From NCBI GenBank assembly GCA_964491875.1, contig CAZBIC010000018.1:72063-136062 (forward strand): a stretch of DNA of 64,000 nucleotides. Direction: 5' to 3'. Shown one piece after another: positions 24,280-33,323 of this stretch. The position numbers were made by a program, and so were the translations under genes. The stretch comes from JADJPG01 sp964491875 (GTDB taxonomy: Bacteria; Verrucomicrobiota; Verrucomicrobiia; Limisphaerales; JADJPG01). Every line of letters starts with the position of its first letter. The first letter of the stretch is position 1. The notes beneath the pieces are model-generated. The model was not told where the DNA came from and did not search any database. It saw only the letters and a list, made by a program, of their open reading frames with translations.

Positions 24280-26211
24280 ATGTTCGACAATCTCAAACCT
24301 GAAGACCTGGCCTGGCTGATTCTGCTGCTGCCACTGCTCTCGGCGGCGGTCATCGGTCTGTTCACGCATCGCAGTCACCGGCTGAGCGCGCAGATTTCCA
24401 TCACCGCCGTCGTGCTGTCATTCCTGGTGAGCTGCGGCATGTTCGCGATGTTCAAGAGCTCGCCGCTCGTTCTGCCGTCTCCGTTGACCTGGCTGAATAT
24501 CGGCGACCTCAAGGTGGAGATTGGGTTGCGCCTCGATCCGCTCAGCCTGCTGATGCTCCTCGTTGTGACCGGTGTCGGCACGATGATTCACATCTATTCC
24601 TACGGCTACATGAAGGAAGACCGCTGCATGGGCCGTTACTTCGGCAGCCTCAGCCTCTTCATGTTCTCGATGCTCGGCATCGTGCTTTCGAACAACCTGG
24701 TGATGACCTTCATCTTCTGGGAGCTCGTCGGTGTCTCCAGCTATCTGCTGATCGGTTTCTGGTACGAGAAACCGTCCGCCGCCGACGCGTGCAAGAAGGC
24801 GTTCATCACGAACCGTCTCGGCGACTTCGGGTTCATTCTCGGAATCATCCTCGTCTGGGCCACGCTCGGCTCCGTCAGCTTCGACGAACTCCAGCAACGT
24901 TTGCTCAAGGCTCCCGAAGCCTGGGGCGGCGTCGCCGCGATTGCTGGCCTGCTGATCTTCTGCGGTGCGATGGGCAAGAGCGCGCAATTCCCGCTGCACG
25001 TCTGGCTCCCGGACGCGATGGAAGGCCCGACACCCGTCAGCGCGCTCATCCACGCCGCGACGATGGTGGCCGCCGGCGTTTACATGCTCTGCCGCGTGTT
25101 CTTCCTCTTCGGCGCGCACACCGTCTGGCCGGAGTTCCTCGGCTTCCTCAACGGCTGGTCCGCACTCGACCTCATCGCGTGGATCGGCGGCTTCACTGCG
25201 CTCATCGCCGCGTTGATGGCCGTTCAGCAGAACGACATCAAGCGCATCCTCGCCTACTCCACGCTCTCCCAGCTCGGCTACATGGTGATGGCCGTCGGCC
25301 TCACCGGCCCGGTGGCGTCGATGTATCACCTCACGACGCACGCGTTCTTCAAGGCACTGCTGTTCCTAGGTGCCGGCTCGGTCATTTACGCCTGCCATCA
25401 CGAGCAGGACATCTGGCACATGGGCGGCCTGAAGAAGAAGATGCCGGTGACCTTCTGGACATTCCTCCTCGGAACGCTCGCGCTCTGCGGCGTGCCGCCG
25501 TTGAGCGGCTTCTACTCGAAGGATTCCATACTTGCGGCCGCAGCTGACCCGATTCACGGAAACGTCTTCTTGTTCATCCTCGCGTCATTGGTCGCATTAA
25601 TGACTACGTTCTACATGTCGCGTCTGGTGTTGGTGACGTTCTTCGGTGGAACTCGCTCCGACCATGCCGATCACGCTCACGAATCGCCGAAGGTGATGGC
25701 CTGGCCACTCATCCTCCTGGCTGTGCCGACCGTTCTCGCCGGTTTCTGGGGTATCGACGCATTATTCGCCCATCAGTTGACGCCGGAGGTACATCTCCAC
25801 CACGGTAACTTCCTCGAAACGCTCTTCGCTCCCTTTGGCCACGCACCGCTTCCTGCGTTCGTTGGTCTCGGCGCAACCGTCTTCGGCTTCTCCTTCGCCT
25901 ACAGCCTCTACGCGAACGCGGAGAAAGATCCGCTCCCGGAGAAGCTCGGTCTGCTCTCCCGCGCGATGCGTGATCGCTTCTACTTCGACGAGATTTACTC
26001 AGGCCTCATCACCATCACCCACGAAGCGGTTTCGCGACTGGCTGACTGGTTTGACCGCTGGATCATCGCCGGTCTTGGCGTTCGTGGCCTGCATGGTTCC
26101 ACGGAAATCTTCGGCCGCGCCCTGCGCCTCGTGCAGACCGGCAACCTCCAGACCTACGCCTTTTTGTTCGTAGCGGGAGTGGTCCTCGTTCTCCTCTTCG
26201 CCCTGAAATGA
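24280..26211 (+). CDS. nuoL: NADH-quinone oxidoreductase subunit L (antiporter-like)
   Basis: 643 residues, the distal proton-pumping subunit with the long lateral helix. Antiporter-family motifs include FWELVGVSSYLLIGFWYEK with the key glutamate, KKAFITNRLGDFGF, FPLHVWLPDAMEGPTPVSA and LIHAATMVAAGVYMLCR. A discontinuous-helix region and C-terminal amphipathic segment follow. Length matches the family. It lies seven bases before nuoM. Confidence 0.97.
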   Translation: MFDNLKPEDLAWLILLLPLLSAAVIGLFTHRSHRLSAQISITAVVLSFLVSCGMFAMFKSSPLVLPSPLTWLNIGDLKVEIGLRLDPLSLLMLLVVTGVGTMIHIYSYGYMKEDRCMGRYFGSLSLFMFSMLGIVLSNNLVMTFIFWELVGVSSYLLIGFWYEKPSAADACKKAFITNRLGDFGFILGIILVWATLGSVSFDELQQRLLKAPEAWGGVAAIAGLLIFCGAMGKSAQFPLHVWLPDAMEGPTPVSALIHAATMVAAGVYMLCRVFFLFGAHTVWPEFLGFLNGWSALDLIAWIGGFTALIAALMAVQQNDIKRILAYSTLSQLGYMVMAVGLTGPVASMYHLTTHAFFKALLFLGAGSVIYACHHEQDIWHMGGLKKKMPVTFWTFLLGTLALCGVPPLSGFYSKDSILAAAADPIHGNVFLFILASLVALMTTFYMSRLVLVTFFGGTRSDHADHAHESPKVMAWPLILLAVPTVLAGFWGIDALFAHQLTPEVHLHHGNFLETLFAPFGHAPLPAFVGLGATVFGFSFAYSLYANAEKDPLPEKLGLLSRAMRDRFYFDEIYSGLITITHEAVSRLADWFDRWIIAGLGVRGLHGSTEIFGRALRLVQTGNLQTYAFLFVAGVVLVLLFALK

Positions 26212-26218
26212 TCCTCGC

Positions 26219-27757
26219 ATGCTGACCTCGATCATCCTCCTCCCCTTTCTCGCCGCGCTGGTGATTCTCTTCACGCCGCGCAGCTATCGCGTCGTGTTCC
26301 GCGGCGTGGCGTTGCTGGCGACGCTTGGCTCGCTGCTGGTCGCAACGAAGATGTTCCTCGGCTACGAAGCGGCTGAAGCGGGCGTGGGTGGCTACAAGTT
26401 CATCGAGAAGGCCGCGTGGGTTCCGTCGCTCGGGATCAACTACTTCGTCGGTGTCGATGGCATCAATGTCGGGCTCATCTTCATGGGCGCCATCGTCGCG
26501 TTCGCCGCGGCATGCGTGTCGTGGGAAATCAAAACCAACGAGAAGCTCTATTACCTGCTGCTCATGGTCATGACCGGCGGCATCCTCGGGGCGTTTGCCT
26601 CGCTCGACCTGTTCTTCTTCTACGCGTTCCATGAGTTCGCGCTCATCCCGACCTTCATCATGATCGGCCTGTGGGGCCGCGGCGAAAACAAGAACTACGC
26701 GACCTACAACATCACGCTCTACCTCAGCGCCGGCGCGCTCATCGCGCTGGTCGGCTTGATTGGACTTTATCTCCAGGTGCCGGCGGCGCAGCGCACCTTC
26801 GACATCGTCGCGCTCACCGACTACTTCCGCGCTAACCCGATGCCCGCGAGCGCGCAGCACTTCATCTTCCCGCTGCTCATGTTCGGCTTCGGCATCCTCG
26901 TTTCGCTCTGGCCGTTTCACACCTGGGCGCCGCTCGGCTACGGCGCGGCTCCGACCGCCACCGCCATGCTCCACGCGGGCGTGCTGAAGAAGTTCGGTCT
27001 CTACGGCCTCATCCGCATCGCACTTCCGCTGATGCCCGACGGCGCAAAGGACTGGCTGAACATTCTCGCGTTGCTCTGCCTCGGAAACATTCTTTATTGC
27101 GGCTGGGTCGCCATGCGCCAGCGCGACTTAAACCAGCTCATCGGCAACTCGTCCGTGGCGCACATGGGCTTCGTCTTCCTTGGCATCGCGAGCCTGAACC
27201 TCATCGGCGTGACCGGCGCGGTGGTGGTGATGATCGCGCACGGATTGCTCGCCGCGCTGACCTTTGCGCTCAGCGGCTACATCCGGACGCAGACGAACAC
27301 GCTGAACATGGACGAGATGGGCGGACTGCTCCGCAAGCTCCCGTTCATTGGCGCGGCGCTCGTCATGGCGATGATGGCTGGCTGCGGCCTGCCGGGCTTC
27401 GCGAACTTCGTCGGCGAACTCAGCGTGATGTTCGGTGCGTGGAAAGCATCCTTCGGCCACGCGAAATGGTTCGTCGTCGCGGCGGCGTGGGGTGGTCTGG
27501 TCATCGGCGCGATCTACATGCTGCGCGCGGTACGGAGCGTTCTGCACGGCGAGCTTTCCGACAAATGGAACTCCGTCGAGGACGCGGTGCTCTGGCGCAA
27601 GACGCCATTCGTGCTGCTGCTTGCGGCGCTGCTGGCGTTCGGATTCTGGCCGCGCCTGTTGACCGACAAGATCAAGCCCAGCGTCGAAGCCATCGTGAAG
27701 ATGGCCACCGCCACCAAGACGCCGGAAGCCAAAGTACAGACCGCGCAGGTTAAGTAA
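26219..27757 (+). CDS. nuoM: NADH-quinone oxidoreductase subunit M (antiporter-like)
   Basis: 512 residues, about 14 membrane helices. Motifs: FYAFHEFALIPTFIMIG with the conserved proton-channel glutamate, WPFHTWAPLGYGAAPTAT and MLHAGVLKKFGLYGLIR. The middle proton-pumping subunit of the membrane arm. Its C-terminus has a short Lys/Thr-rich extension (ATATKTPEAKVQTAQVK). The gap to nuoN is 25 bases. Confidence 0.97.
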   Translation: MLTSIILLPFLAALVILFTPRSYRVVFRGVALLATLGSLLVATKMFLGYEAAEAGVGGYKFIEKAAWVPSLGINYFVGVDGINVGLIFMGAIVAFAAACVSWEIKTNEKLYYLLLMVMTGGILGAFASLDLFFFYAFHEFALIPTFIMIGLWGRGENKNYATYNITLYLSAGALIALVGLIGLYLQVPAAQRTFDIVALTDYFRANPMPASAQHFIFPLLMFGFGILVSLWPFHTWAPLGYGAAPTATAMLHAGVLKKFGLYGLIRIALPLMPDGAKDWLNILALLCLGNILYCGWVAMRQRDLNQLIGNSSVAHMGFVFLGIASLNLIGVTGAVVVMIAHGLLAALTFALSGYIRTQTNTLNMDEMGGLLRKLPFIGAALVMAMMAGCGLPGFANFVGELSVMFGAWKASFGHAKWFVVAAAWGGLVIGAIYMLRAVRSVLHGELSDKWNSVEDAVLWRKTPFVLLLAALLAFGFWPRLLTDKIKPSVEAIVKMATATKTPEAKVQTAQVK

Positions 27758-27782
27758 CCGGCATGATTGAATTTTCATCCTG

Positions 27783-29282
27783 ATGAACACCGCTCTGATT
27801 AGTCTGGAAATCGCCGTGCTGGTGCTCGCCTTGGGCGTGCTGCTGCTCGACCTCTGGCTGCCCGCTGAAAACAAGCGCAAGCTCGGCTACGTCGCCGCGC
27901 TCGGTGCGTTCGGAATCCTCGTCGCCAGCTTCATCTGGCTGCCGGTCAACGCGACTTTCAATCTCCCCCTGCAAGCTGCCGGACAAGCCCCCGTCAACGT
28001 CCCGGTGTATCTCACGCTCCCGACTCTCGGAGATAACATCGTGCTCGATCTGCCTGCGCTCTTCTTCAAACGCTTCTTCCTGTTCGCCGCGGTCATCGTG
28101 CTGCTGATGTCCGCCGAGTTCGCGAGCCGCATTCAGACCGGCATCTCCGAGTTCTACAGCCTCACGCTCATCGCGCTGGCCGGAATGATGTTCGCCGCCT
28201 CCGCGAAAGACTTCGCGATGCTCTTTGTCTCGGTCGAACTCATCACGATCACCTTCTACATCCTCACGAGCTTTCAGCGGAACCGTGTCGCCTCCCTCGA
28301 AGCCGGCGTGAAGTATCTCATCCTCGGCGGCCTTGCGTCGGCGATGATGGTTTACGGAATCGCGCTGGTATACGGAACCTCGGGCACGATGAACTTCACC
28401 GAACTGAACGCCAAAGCGCTCGGGCTGGCGGACAAACCGGTCTTCCTGCTCGGACTCCTCCTCGTCATCTGCGGACTCGCGTTCAAGATCGCGGCGTTCC
28501 CGCTCCAGATTTGGGCGCCGGACGTTTATCAAGGCTCACCCGCACCGGCGACCGCCTTCCTCGCAGTCGGTTCGAAGGCGGCGGGCCTCATTCTCCTCAT
28601 GCGGGTCCTCTTCAGCGCGCTGCCGCTGGAGTTTGTCGTCCGTTGGAAGGGCCTGCTGATGGCGATGTCGGCCATCACAATTCTCTACGGCAGCCTGTGC
28701 GCGATTCCGCAGCGCAACCTCAAACGTCTGCTCGGCTACTCCAGCATCGCGAACGGTGGCTACCTGTTGCTCGGTCTCGCCGCGTTAAGCGAGTCCGGCA
28801 AGGTGGCGGTGCTTTACTACCTCAGCGGTTACCTGTTCACCGTGCTCGCGGCCTTTACGGTCATCGCCGTCGTGCTGCGTGCGACGGACATTGAAGACAT
28901 CAGCGGTCTGGCCGGATTGAACCAACGCTCGCCGTTACTCGCTGGCGCGATGACTCTCGCGATGGTTTCCCTCGCCGGCATCCCGCCGCTCGCCGGGTTC
29001 TTTGGGAAGTTCCTCCTGCTGAAAGCTGCGATTGACCAGGGCTCCACTTACTACTGGCTTATCGCCGTGGCGCTCGTGGGTGTGGTGATTTCGCTCTACT
29101 ACTACTTCGGTGTCATCCGCGCGATCTACTGGTCGAAGGAACCGGCCGATGTTTCGCCGCTCTTCGTGTCGCTGCCGCTGAAGGTCTCCCTCGGCGCGTG
29201 CATCGCCGGCATGCTCTACCTCGGTATATACCCGGCTGCGGCGTTGAATCTGGTGACTGTGGTGGTCCGGGACTGGAAGTAG
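27783..29282 (+). CDS. nuoN: NADH-quinone oxidoreductase subunit N (antiporter-like)
   Basis: 499 residues, about 14 membrane helices, the last gene of the operon. Motifs: LFVSVELITITFYILTSFQR, FKIAAFPLQIWAPDVYQGSP, ATAFLAVGSKAAG and LLGYSSIANGGYLLLGLA. It is the proximal antiporter-like subunit next to NuoK. A 9-bp hairpin follows its stop codon. Confidence 0.96.
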   Translation: MNTALISLEIAVLVLALGVLLLDLWLPAENKRKLGYVAALGAFGILVASFIWLPVNATFNLPLQAAGQAPVNVPVYLTLPTLGDNIVLDLPALFFKRFFLFAAVIVLLMSAEFASRIQTGISEFYSLTLIALAGMMFAASAKDFAMLFVSVELITITFYILTSFQRNRVASLEAGVKYLILGGLASAMMVYGIALVYGTSGTMNFTELNAKALGLADKPVFLLGLLLVICGLAFKIAAFPLQIWAPDVYQGSPAPATAFLAVGSKAAGLILLMRVLFSALPLEFVVRWKGLLMAMSAITILYGSLCAIPQRNLKRLLGYSSIANGGYLLLGLAALSESGKVAVLYYLSGYLFTVLAAFTVIAVVLRATDIEDISGLAGLNQRSPLLAGAMTLAMVSLAGIPPLAGFFGKFLLLKAAIDQGSTYYWLIAVALVGVVISLYYYFGVIRAIYWSKEPADVSPLFVSLPLKVSLGACIAGMLYLGIYPAAALNLVTVVVRDWK

Positions 29283-29292
29283 CTCGCGGACT

Positions 29293-29319
29293 CGACGTTT
29301 CGCTTGTGGAGAAACGTCG
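29293..29319 (+). terminator. Hairpin at the end of the nuo operon
   Basis: A perfect 9-bp stem CGACGTTTC/GAAACGTCG with a 9-base loop begins 11 bases after the nuoN stop. There is no T-run after it, so termination would need Rho, or the hairpin protects the nuo mRNA 3' end. The next gene starts only 20 bases later, so read-through is possible. Confidence 0.45.
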
Positions 29320-29339
29320 GGGGTGGTCAACGTATCGCC

Positions 29340-30272
29340 ATGATAAGAGCCGCTCTTTCCGTCGGTGTCCTCCTGCTGGTCCTCGTCGGTTGCAAGACTC
29401 CTCAAAACACCAGCGGCCACGGCTGGCCAAAGCATCGTCTTCAGGCAGCCCAGATTACTTCTCTCAATCTCCCCAACGGTCAGCAGTTTGACGCGTCGGG
29501 TCTGTGGCTGCTCGACACCGGGGAGCTGCTCACGCTGCGCAACACTCGGGACTCGATCCTGTATCGCATTGATTTTCTCCCCGGCGGTCAGGAGGCGAAC
29601 CTGAAGTCCTTCAATGACTGCTTTTCGAACGACAGCCTTCGCGTTGTCGCGGGCGACAGCAAAAGCTTCGACTGCGAAGGCATCGCGCGGGACGAGCAGG
29701 GACGGTTCTACATTTGCGAGGAACGTGGGCGGTGGATCTTTCGCTGCGATCCGGTGACCGGCAAGACGGAGCGGCTTCCGATCGTTTGGGGGACTGCGGA
29801 GGACTATTTCAGTTCGGCGGATCCGAATGCCTCGCTTGAAGGTATCGCGATCGGGAACGGAAAACTCTACGTCGCCAATGAGAGAAGCTCTGCGGTGATC
29901 ATTGAAGTGGATCTCGCCAGTCTGAAGGTGACGAAGAACTTCGTGGTCCAACCGGCCAAGAGTAGCTTCTTCGGGCTCCACTACTCGGACCTCTGCTGGT
30001 TTGAAAATCAGCTCTGGGTGCTGTGCCGCCAGCATCGGGTGATACTAAAGGTCGATCCTAAAACCCGGCAGGTGCTGGATGAATTTGACTACGGTGACAT
30101 CGAGGAAAGTCTCGGCTACCGAACGGGTCTGCCGGTGGGGCTGATGGAAGGTTTGGCAGTGAGCAAGGACTCGATCTGGATTGTCACGGACAACAACGGT
30201 GATCCGCGGGGGAAGAGCGGAAATGACAAACGCCCGACCTTGGTGCGATGTCCGCGTCCGGATCGCAAGTAA
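29340..30272 (+). CDS. Lipoprotein, SdiA-regulated/esterase-like-phytase-type beta-propeller
   Basis: 310 residues from ATG 29340, chosen because it gives a clean lipoprotein signal (MIRAALSVGVLLLVLVGC, lipid Cys at 18). The body has repeated propeller-like blades: DASGLWLLDTGELLTLRN, FDCEGIARDEQGRFYICEE, LEGIAIGNGKLYVANERS, YSDLCWFENQLWVLCRQHR and MEGLAVSKDSIWIVTDN. This pattern matches the SdiA-regulated / phytase-like esterase group of envelope beta-propellers. It is downstream of nuoN on the same strand but probably an independent unit. Enzymatic activity cannot be concluded from the sequence. Confidence 0.68.
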   Translation: MIRAALSVGVLLLVLVGCKTPQNTSGHGWPKHRLQAAQITSLNLPNGQQFDASGLWLLDTGELLTLRNTRDSILYRIDFLPGGQEANLKSFNDCFSNDSLRVVAGDSKSFDCEGIARDEQGRFYICEERGRWIFRCDPVTGKTERLPIVWGTAEDYFSSADPNASLEGIAIGNGKLYVANERSSAVIIEVDLASLKVTKNFVVQPAKSSFFGLHYSDLCWFENQLWVLCRQHRVILKVDPKTRQVLDEFDYGDIEESLGYRTGLPVGLMEGLAVSKDSIWIVTDNNGDPRGKSGNDKRPTLVRCPRPDRK

Positions 30273-30293
30273 GTCGCGACTTCAGGCGATTGT

Positions 30294-30719
30294 TCAGCGC
30301 TGGAGTAATTGTCCCAGGGCGTGGCCGGCCCAAACGGCGGCGAGGCAGGCGATCACCGAGAGCGCGATGTTGGTGCCGGCTTGTGACAGGTTGCCGCCTT
30401 GAATCAGTTTCAACGTCTGCAGGCTGAAGGAGGAAAAGGTCGTGTAACCGCCGCAAATTCCCACCATGAAAAACTGCACAGCGAGCGGACTTAACTTTGG
30501 ATGCAACCGGCCCTCGCTGGACGTGAGAGCTGCGAGGAATCCAATGGCGAAGGATCCGGAGACGTTGACGAGGATGGTTCCCCAGGGAAAAGCATCACCG
30601 AAGCGTTGACCGACCAGCCCGGCGATCCAGAAACGCCCCATGCCGCCGAGCGCGCTACCGAGTCCGACCGCCAGATACGCCATCGCTTTGTCCACGCGGC
30701 GGATTCTGCGTTGCGGCAT
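30294..30719 (-). CDS. crcB: Fluoride ion channel/exporter CrcB (Fluc)
   Basis: 141 residues, or 129 if ATG 30683 (MAYLAVGLGSALGGMGRFW) is used; that shorter form better matches typical CrcB. Four membrane helices. Signatures: GGMGRFW, FPWGTILVNVSGSFAIGFL with the conserved Asn, and GICGGYTTFSSFSLQ with the Phe-box and the central sodium-binding turn. Fluc works as a dual-topology dimer, so a single gene is sufficient. I found no fluoride riboswitch in the 24 bases before it; the next gene upstream on this strand ends at 30744, so it may be co-transcribed. Confidence 0.93.
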   Translation of the reverse strand: MPQRRIRRVDKAMAYLAVGLGSALGGMGRFWIAGLVGQRFGDAFPWGTILVNVSGSFAIGFLAALTSSEGRLHPKLSPLAVQFFMVGICGGYTTFSSFSLQTLKLIQGGNLSQAGTNIALSVIACLAAVWAGHALGQLLQR

Positions 30720-30743
30720 CGTCCTTGCAAGCCCGGTTTGCGC

Positions 30744-32045
30744 TCACGGTGTCATTCGCTGGAACCGGACGCGGCGCACGTAACCGTAGTTGCTTTCGGT
30801 GATGATCAGGTTTCCAAACGGATCGGTGTTCACGGCTCGCACACGCGAGAGCCTGGCCTGGTTCGGATTCGCAAAGAACCAGTCGCCATCGCCAACGCGG
30901 AAATTGTTGGCGCTGCTGCCGTTCATCCACCGGTGAATGATGCCGGCAGGATCGACGTACCAGATGCGGTTGCCGGGATCGTGTTCGCCAATGAAAAAGC
31001 CGCCATTGGGAATGAACCAGACGGATCGTGGCAGAATGAGGCCGGTTTCGAGCGCAGGAAATCCGTCTCCGCCGCCCGTTTGAGTGCCGTTGCCGGCGAT
31101 GGGAATGAGTGTGCCGTTTGTGTCCATGCGATAGACGCGGTTCAAATCGCGGTCGCTGATGTAAAGCTCGCCGGTTTGCTCGTCGCCGAGGATGTTTCCG
31201 AGATTGCCGAAATCAGAACGAACAACCGTGACGCCGCCGGTGGGCGTCCAGCGGTTCAGCGTGTTTGCGGAGGGATCGCCGGAACCGAAGTAGGCGAGCG
31301 ACTCGTCGCTCTTAATCCAAAAGGCGCGGCCGTCGCCCAAGAGTGGTGTGGTGAAGAGCGTGGTCATCACCTGATTGGTGTCGACCTTGCGGACCTTGGC
31401 ATTGTCGGTATCGAGGATGTAGAGGGTTCCATCCGCGGCCATCCATCCACCGTTCGGGCTGTTGAGATGCAGGTTGGTGGCGTAGTCCGGCCCGTCGCCA
31501 TTGTCGCCGGCGGTATGCGTGCCGGCGTAAGTGAAGAGGCGTCCTTCGGGCGTCACCTTCAGAATGGAGGAACTCCGTTGATCGACGATCAACACGTTCC
31601 CGTGGGGATCACCAAATGAGATGTGCGGTCGGGAGAGATCCACATTGGTGGCCCAGTCGCCTTCGAAGCTGGGCTGCCAGTGACTCACGTCGCTGTTGGA
31701 ACGTCCGCGGCCGGCCACGGTTTCGAGAATGCCATACGAATGAGTGAGATTCGTGAAATGGCCGGTGAAATTGGTGGAGATGTCCACCGACAACAAACGA
31801 ATGAAACCGTTGCTTGGTGCCAATCCCACATCTGCGCTTCCGACGGCGTTGGAGGTAAAGCGATTGATGCCTACCGGCCAGGGAGCGTTCAGGGAACTCT
31901 TCGCTTGAATCGTGATGACCCCGGCAGGATACGCATTGGACCAACTGATGACGCCGTTGGTGTCGAAGCGGGTGATGGTGAGCTCGGCGGCAGGGAGGAG
32001 ACTGGCCCACAGACAGAATATGGAAATCAAACATCGGGCTTTCAT
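30744..32045 (-). CDS. Secreted NHL-type beta-propeller protein
   Basis: 433 residues from ATG 32045, which starts a signal peptide (MKARCLISIFCLWASLLPAAE); a longer open frame upstream adds 16 residues without one. Propeller-like repeats are evident: ISFGDPHGNVLIVDQRSSS, NSPNGGWMAADGTLYILDTD, ILGDEQTGELYISDRDLNR and NTDPFGNLIITESNYGYVRR, the NHL/SMP-30-like pattern. The first ~80 residues resemble N-terminal regions common in Verrucomicrobial secreted proteins. Function unknown; NHL proteins usually bind proteins, glycans or RNA. The gene ends 25 bases before crcB. Confidence 0.65.
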   Translation of the reverse strand: MKARCLISIFCLWASLLPAAELTITRFDTNGVISWSNAYPAGVITIQAKSSLNAPWPVGINRFTSNAVGSADVGLAPSNGFIRLLSVDISTNFTGHFTNLTHSYGILETVAGRGRSNSDVSHWQPSFEGDWATNVDLSRPHISFGDPHGNVLIVDQRSSSILKVTPEGRLFTYAGTHTAGDNGDGPDYATNLHLNSPNGGWMAADGTLYILDTDNAKVRKVDTNQVMTTLFTTPLLGDGRAFWIKSDESLAYFGSGDPSANTLNRWTPTGGVTVVRSDFGNLGNILGDEQTGELYISDRDLNRVYRMDTNGTLIPIAGNGTQTGGGDGFPALETGLILPRSVWFIPNGGFFIGEHDPGNRIWYVDPAGIIHRWMNGSSANNFRVGDGDWFFANPNQARLSRVRAVNTDPFGNLIITESNYGYVRRVRFQRMTP

Positions 32046-32111
32046 GGTGTGTAGGGTGACAATGGCACCGGCGGTGGAGCTTCTCAAAGCCAAAGCTTGA
32101 CCAAATGAAAG

Positions 32112-32142
32112 AACCGTTGCCAGTCACGAACTGGCAACGGTT
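32112..32142 (-). terminator. Strong hairpin terminator for the 32179-33120 gene
   Basis: A perfect 13-bp stem AACCGTTGCCAGT/ACTGGCAACGGTT with a 5-base loop lies 36 bases past the stop of the minus-strand gene. On the minus strand it is followed by CTTTCATTT, a weak T-rich tail, so it is best read as that gene's terminator. It also separates it from the next minus-strand gene. Confidence 0.7.
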
Positions 32143-32178
32143 GAGGGAGAACGCAACGGGGTGACCAATGCTGCCGGA

Positions 32179-33120
32179 CTACTTCTGTTTCTTTCGCTTG
32201 GGTTGTTTCTCGCTGACCTTGGCGATGACGGTTTCCGAGGGAACCTCCAGATTCACAGTGACGGTTCGATCAGTGCCGCTGACTTTGGCGCCGTGCACCA
32301 GCAGCGCGAGGTCCTTGTTTTCCTCCTGGCTCAGCGTAGCGAGAGCGAGCAGGCCTTGAAGGACTTGCTGCATCTGGGTGGCGGATTCGTTATCGCGAGT
32401 GTTGACCGACAGTTTCACAAATACTTTGTCCGCCTTCTCGCCGGCATTGATTTGGCCGCTCTCCGCGTTCTTCAATCCGCGCACTTGTGGTGGGAGATTC
32501 GCGACCGTTTGAAAACCGTCCGCAATGGCGGCGACGAGGAAGCCACCTTCGGCAGCACCAACGCCGGGAAAGTTCTTCGATTTCGTGATGTTGGCCAATT
32601 TGCCGTCGAGCACGCTGCGGGCTTTCTCCAGTTCCGCTTTCGATTTGCTCAATAGAAACAGTTCCTTGCCGAACGGAGTGCCAAAGACTTCTCCCTTCGC
32701 GGAGTAAATGGCGAATGGCTCTGACTGGACCTTCTGGATCGGGCGATCGTCGCCGCCATATTCGGCAATGCGGTCGATGACGATCTCGATGGCCTCCGTG
32801 AAGTTGAACGAGCTCTTGATCACCACTACGGCCTCGGTGTCGGGATTCTTCGAGAAGCTCGTTCCGTAAACGGTGATGCCTTCGATGTCCCGCCAGTCGA
32901 AGTCGATGCCCCATTGCTCAAGATCGCGAGTCGGCTTGGCCAGCTTCTTATCCATGAAGGTGCGGCCTAGATATCCACCGAGTTCGGTAGTGATGAGTTT
33001 GGCGACGTCGAGGTGGGCCACCCACTTTGCATTATCGGAGACGTGAGTCGGTTGCAGTGGTCCGGCAACGGCGCTGAAGGTGAGCGCGGTTAGGGTGAGG
33101 AGTGTGATGAATGGTTTCAT
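32179..33120 (-). CDS. Secreted protein of unknown function
   Basis: 313 residues from ATG 33120, chosen because the signal peptide MKPFITLLTLTALTFSAVAG starts there. The mature protein mixes alpha and beta segments (AKWVAHLDVAKLITTELGG, WRDIEGITVYGTSF, EAIEIVIDRIAEYGG) and ends in a Lys-rich tail (KQPKRKKQK). I see no catalytic motif and do not recognise the family; secreted proteins of this shape recur in Verrucomicrobia and Planctomycetes as hypotheticals. It is divergent from the Hsp70 gene, with ~200 bases between them. Confidence 0.6.
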   Translation of the reverse strand: MKPFITLLTLTALTFSAVAGPLQPTHVSDNAKWVAHLDVAKLITTELGGYLGRTFMDKKLAKPTRDLEQWGIDFDWRDIEGITVYGTSFSKNPDTEAVVVIKSSFNFTEAIEIVIDRIAEYGGDDRPIQKVQSEPFAIYSAKGEVFGTPFGKELFLLSKSKAELEKARSVLDGKLANITKSKNFPGVGAAEGGFLVAAIADGFQTVANLPPQVRGLKNAESGQINAGEKADKVFVKLSVNTRDNESATQMQQVLQGLLALATLSQEENKDLALLVHGAKVSGTDRTVTVNLEVPSETVIAKVSEKQPKRKKQK

Positions 33121-33205
33121 GGTCAGGTGATGTGTAGAGATTTCGGCGTTTGCTCTGGCTTCCGGCGGCGACACCAGCGTCCCGTCGGCGCATCTCCTAG
33201 GAAGT

Positions 33206-33221
33206 CACGGCAGCAGCCGTG
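33206..33221. promoter_or_regulatory. Short inverted repeat in the divergent promoter region
   Basis: CACGGC-AGCA-GCCGTG, a perfect 6-bp palindrome about 100 bases upstream of the Hsp70 start and 85 upstream of the divergent secreted-protein gene. It does not match CIRCE. It could be an operator; no promoter hexamers were clear. Confidence 0.3.
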
Positions 33222-33323
33222 AAGTTGCAGAAATATTTTGCGGTGGCCGGGACTCTCGGCTGGCTCGTTGATTCAGGCGCGCGCACTGGACGCGAGGTGC
33301 CGCATCGTGCAGCATTTCCTGAC

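Noticed and set aside
30720..30760. Possible fluoride riboswitch before crcB
   Set aside because: Only 24 bases separate crcB from the end of the preceding gene, and the conserved riboswitch core is not present.
33206..33221. CIRCE heat-shock operator ahead of the Hsp70 gene
   Set aside because: The repeat there has 6-bp arms and a 4-base loop; CIRCE needs TTAGCACTC-N9-GAGTGCTAA, which is not present.
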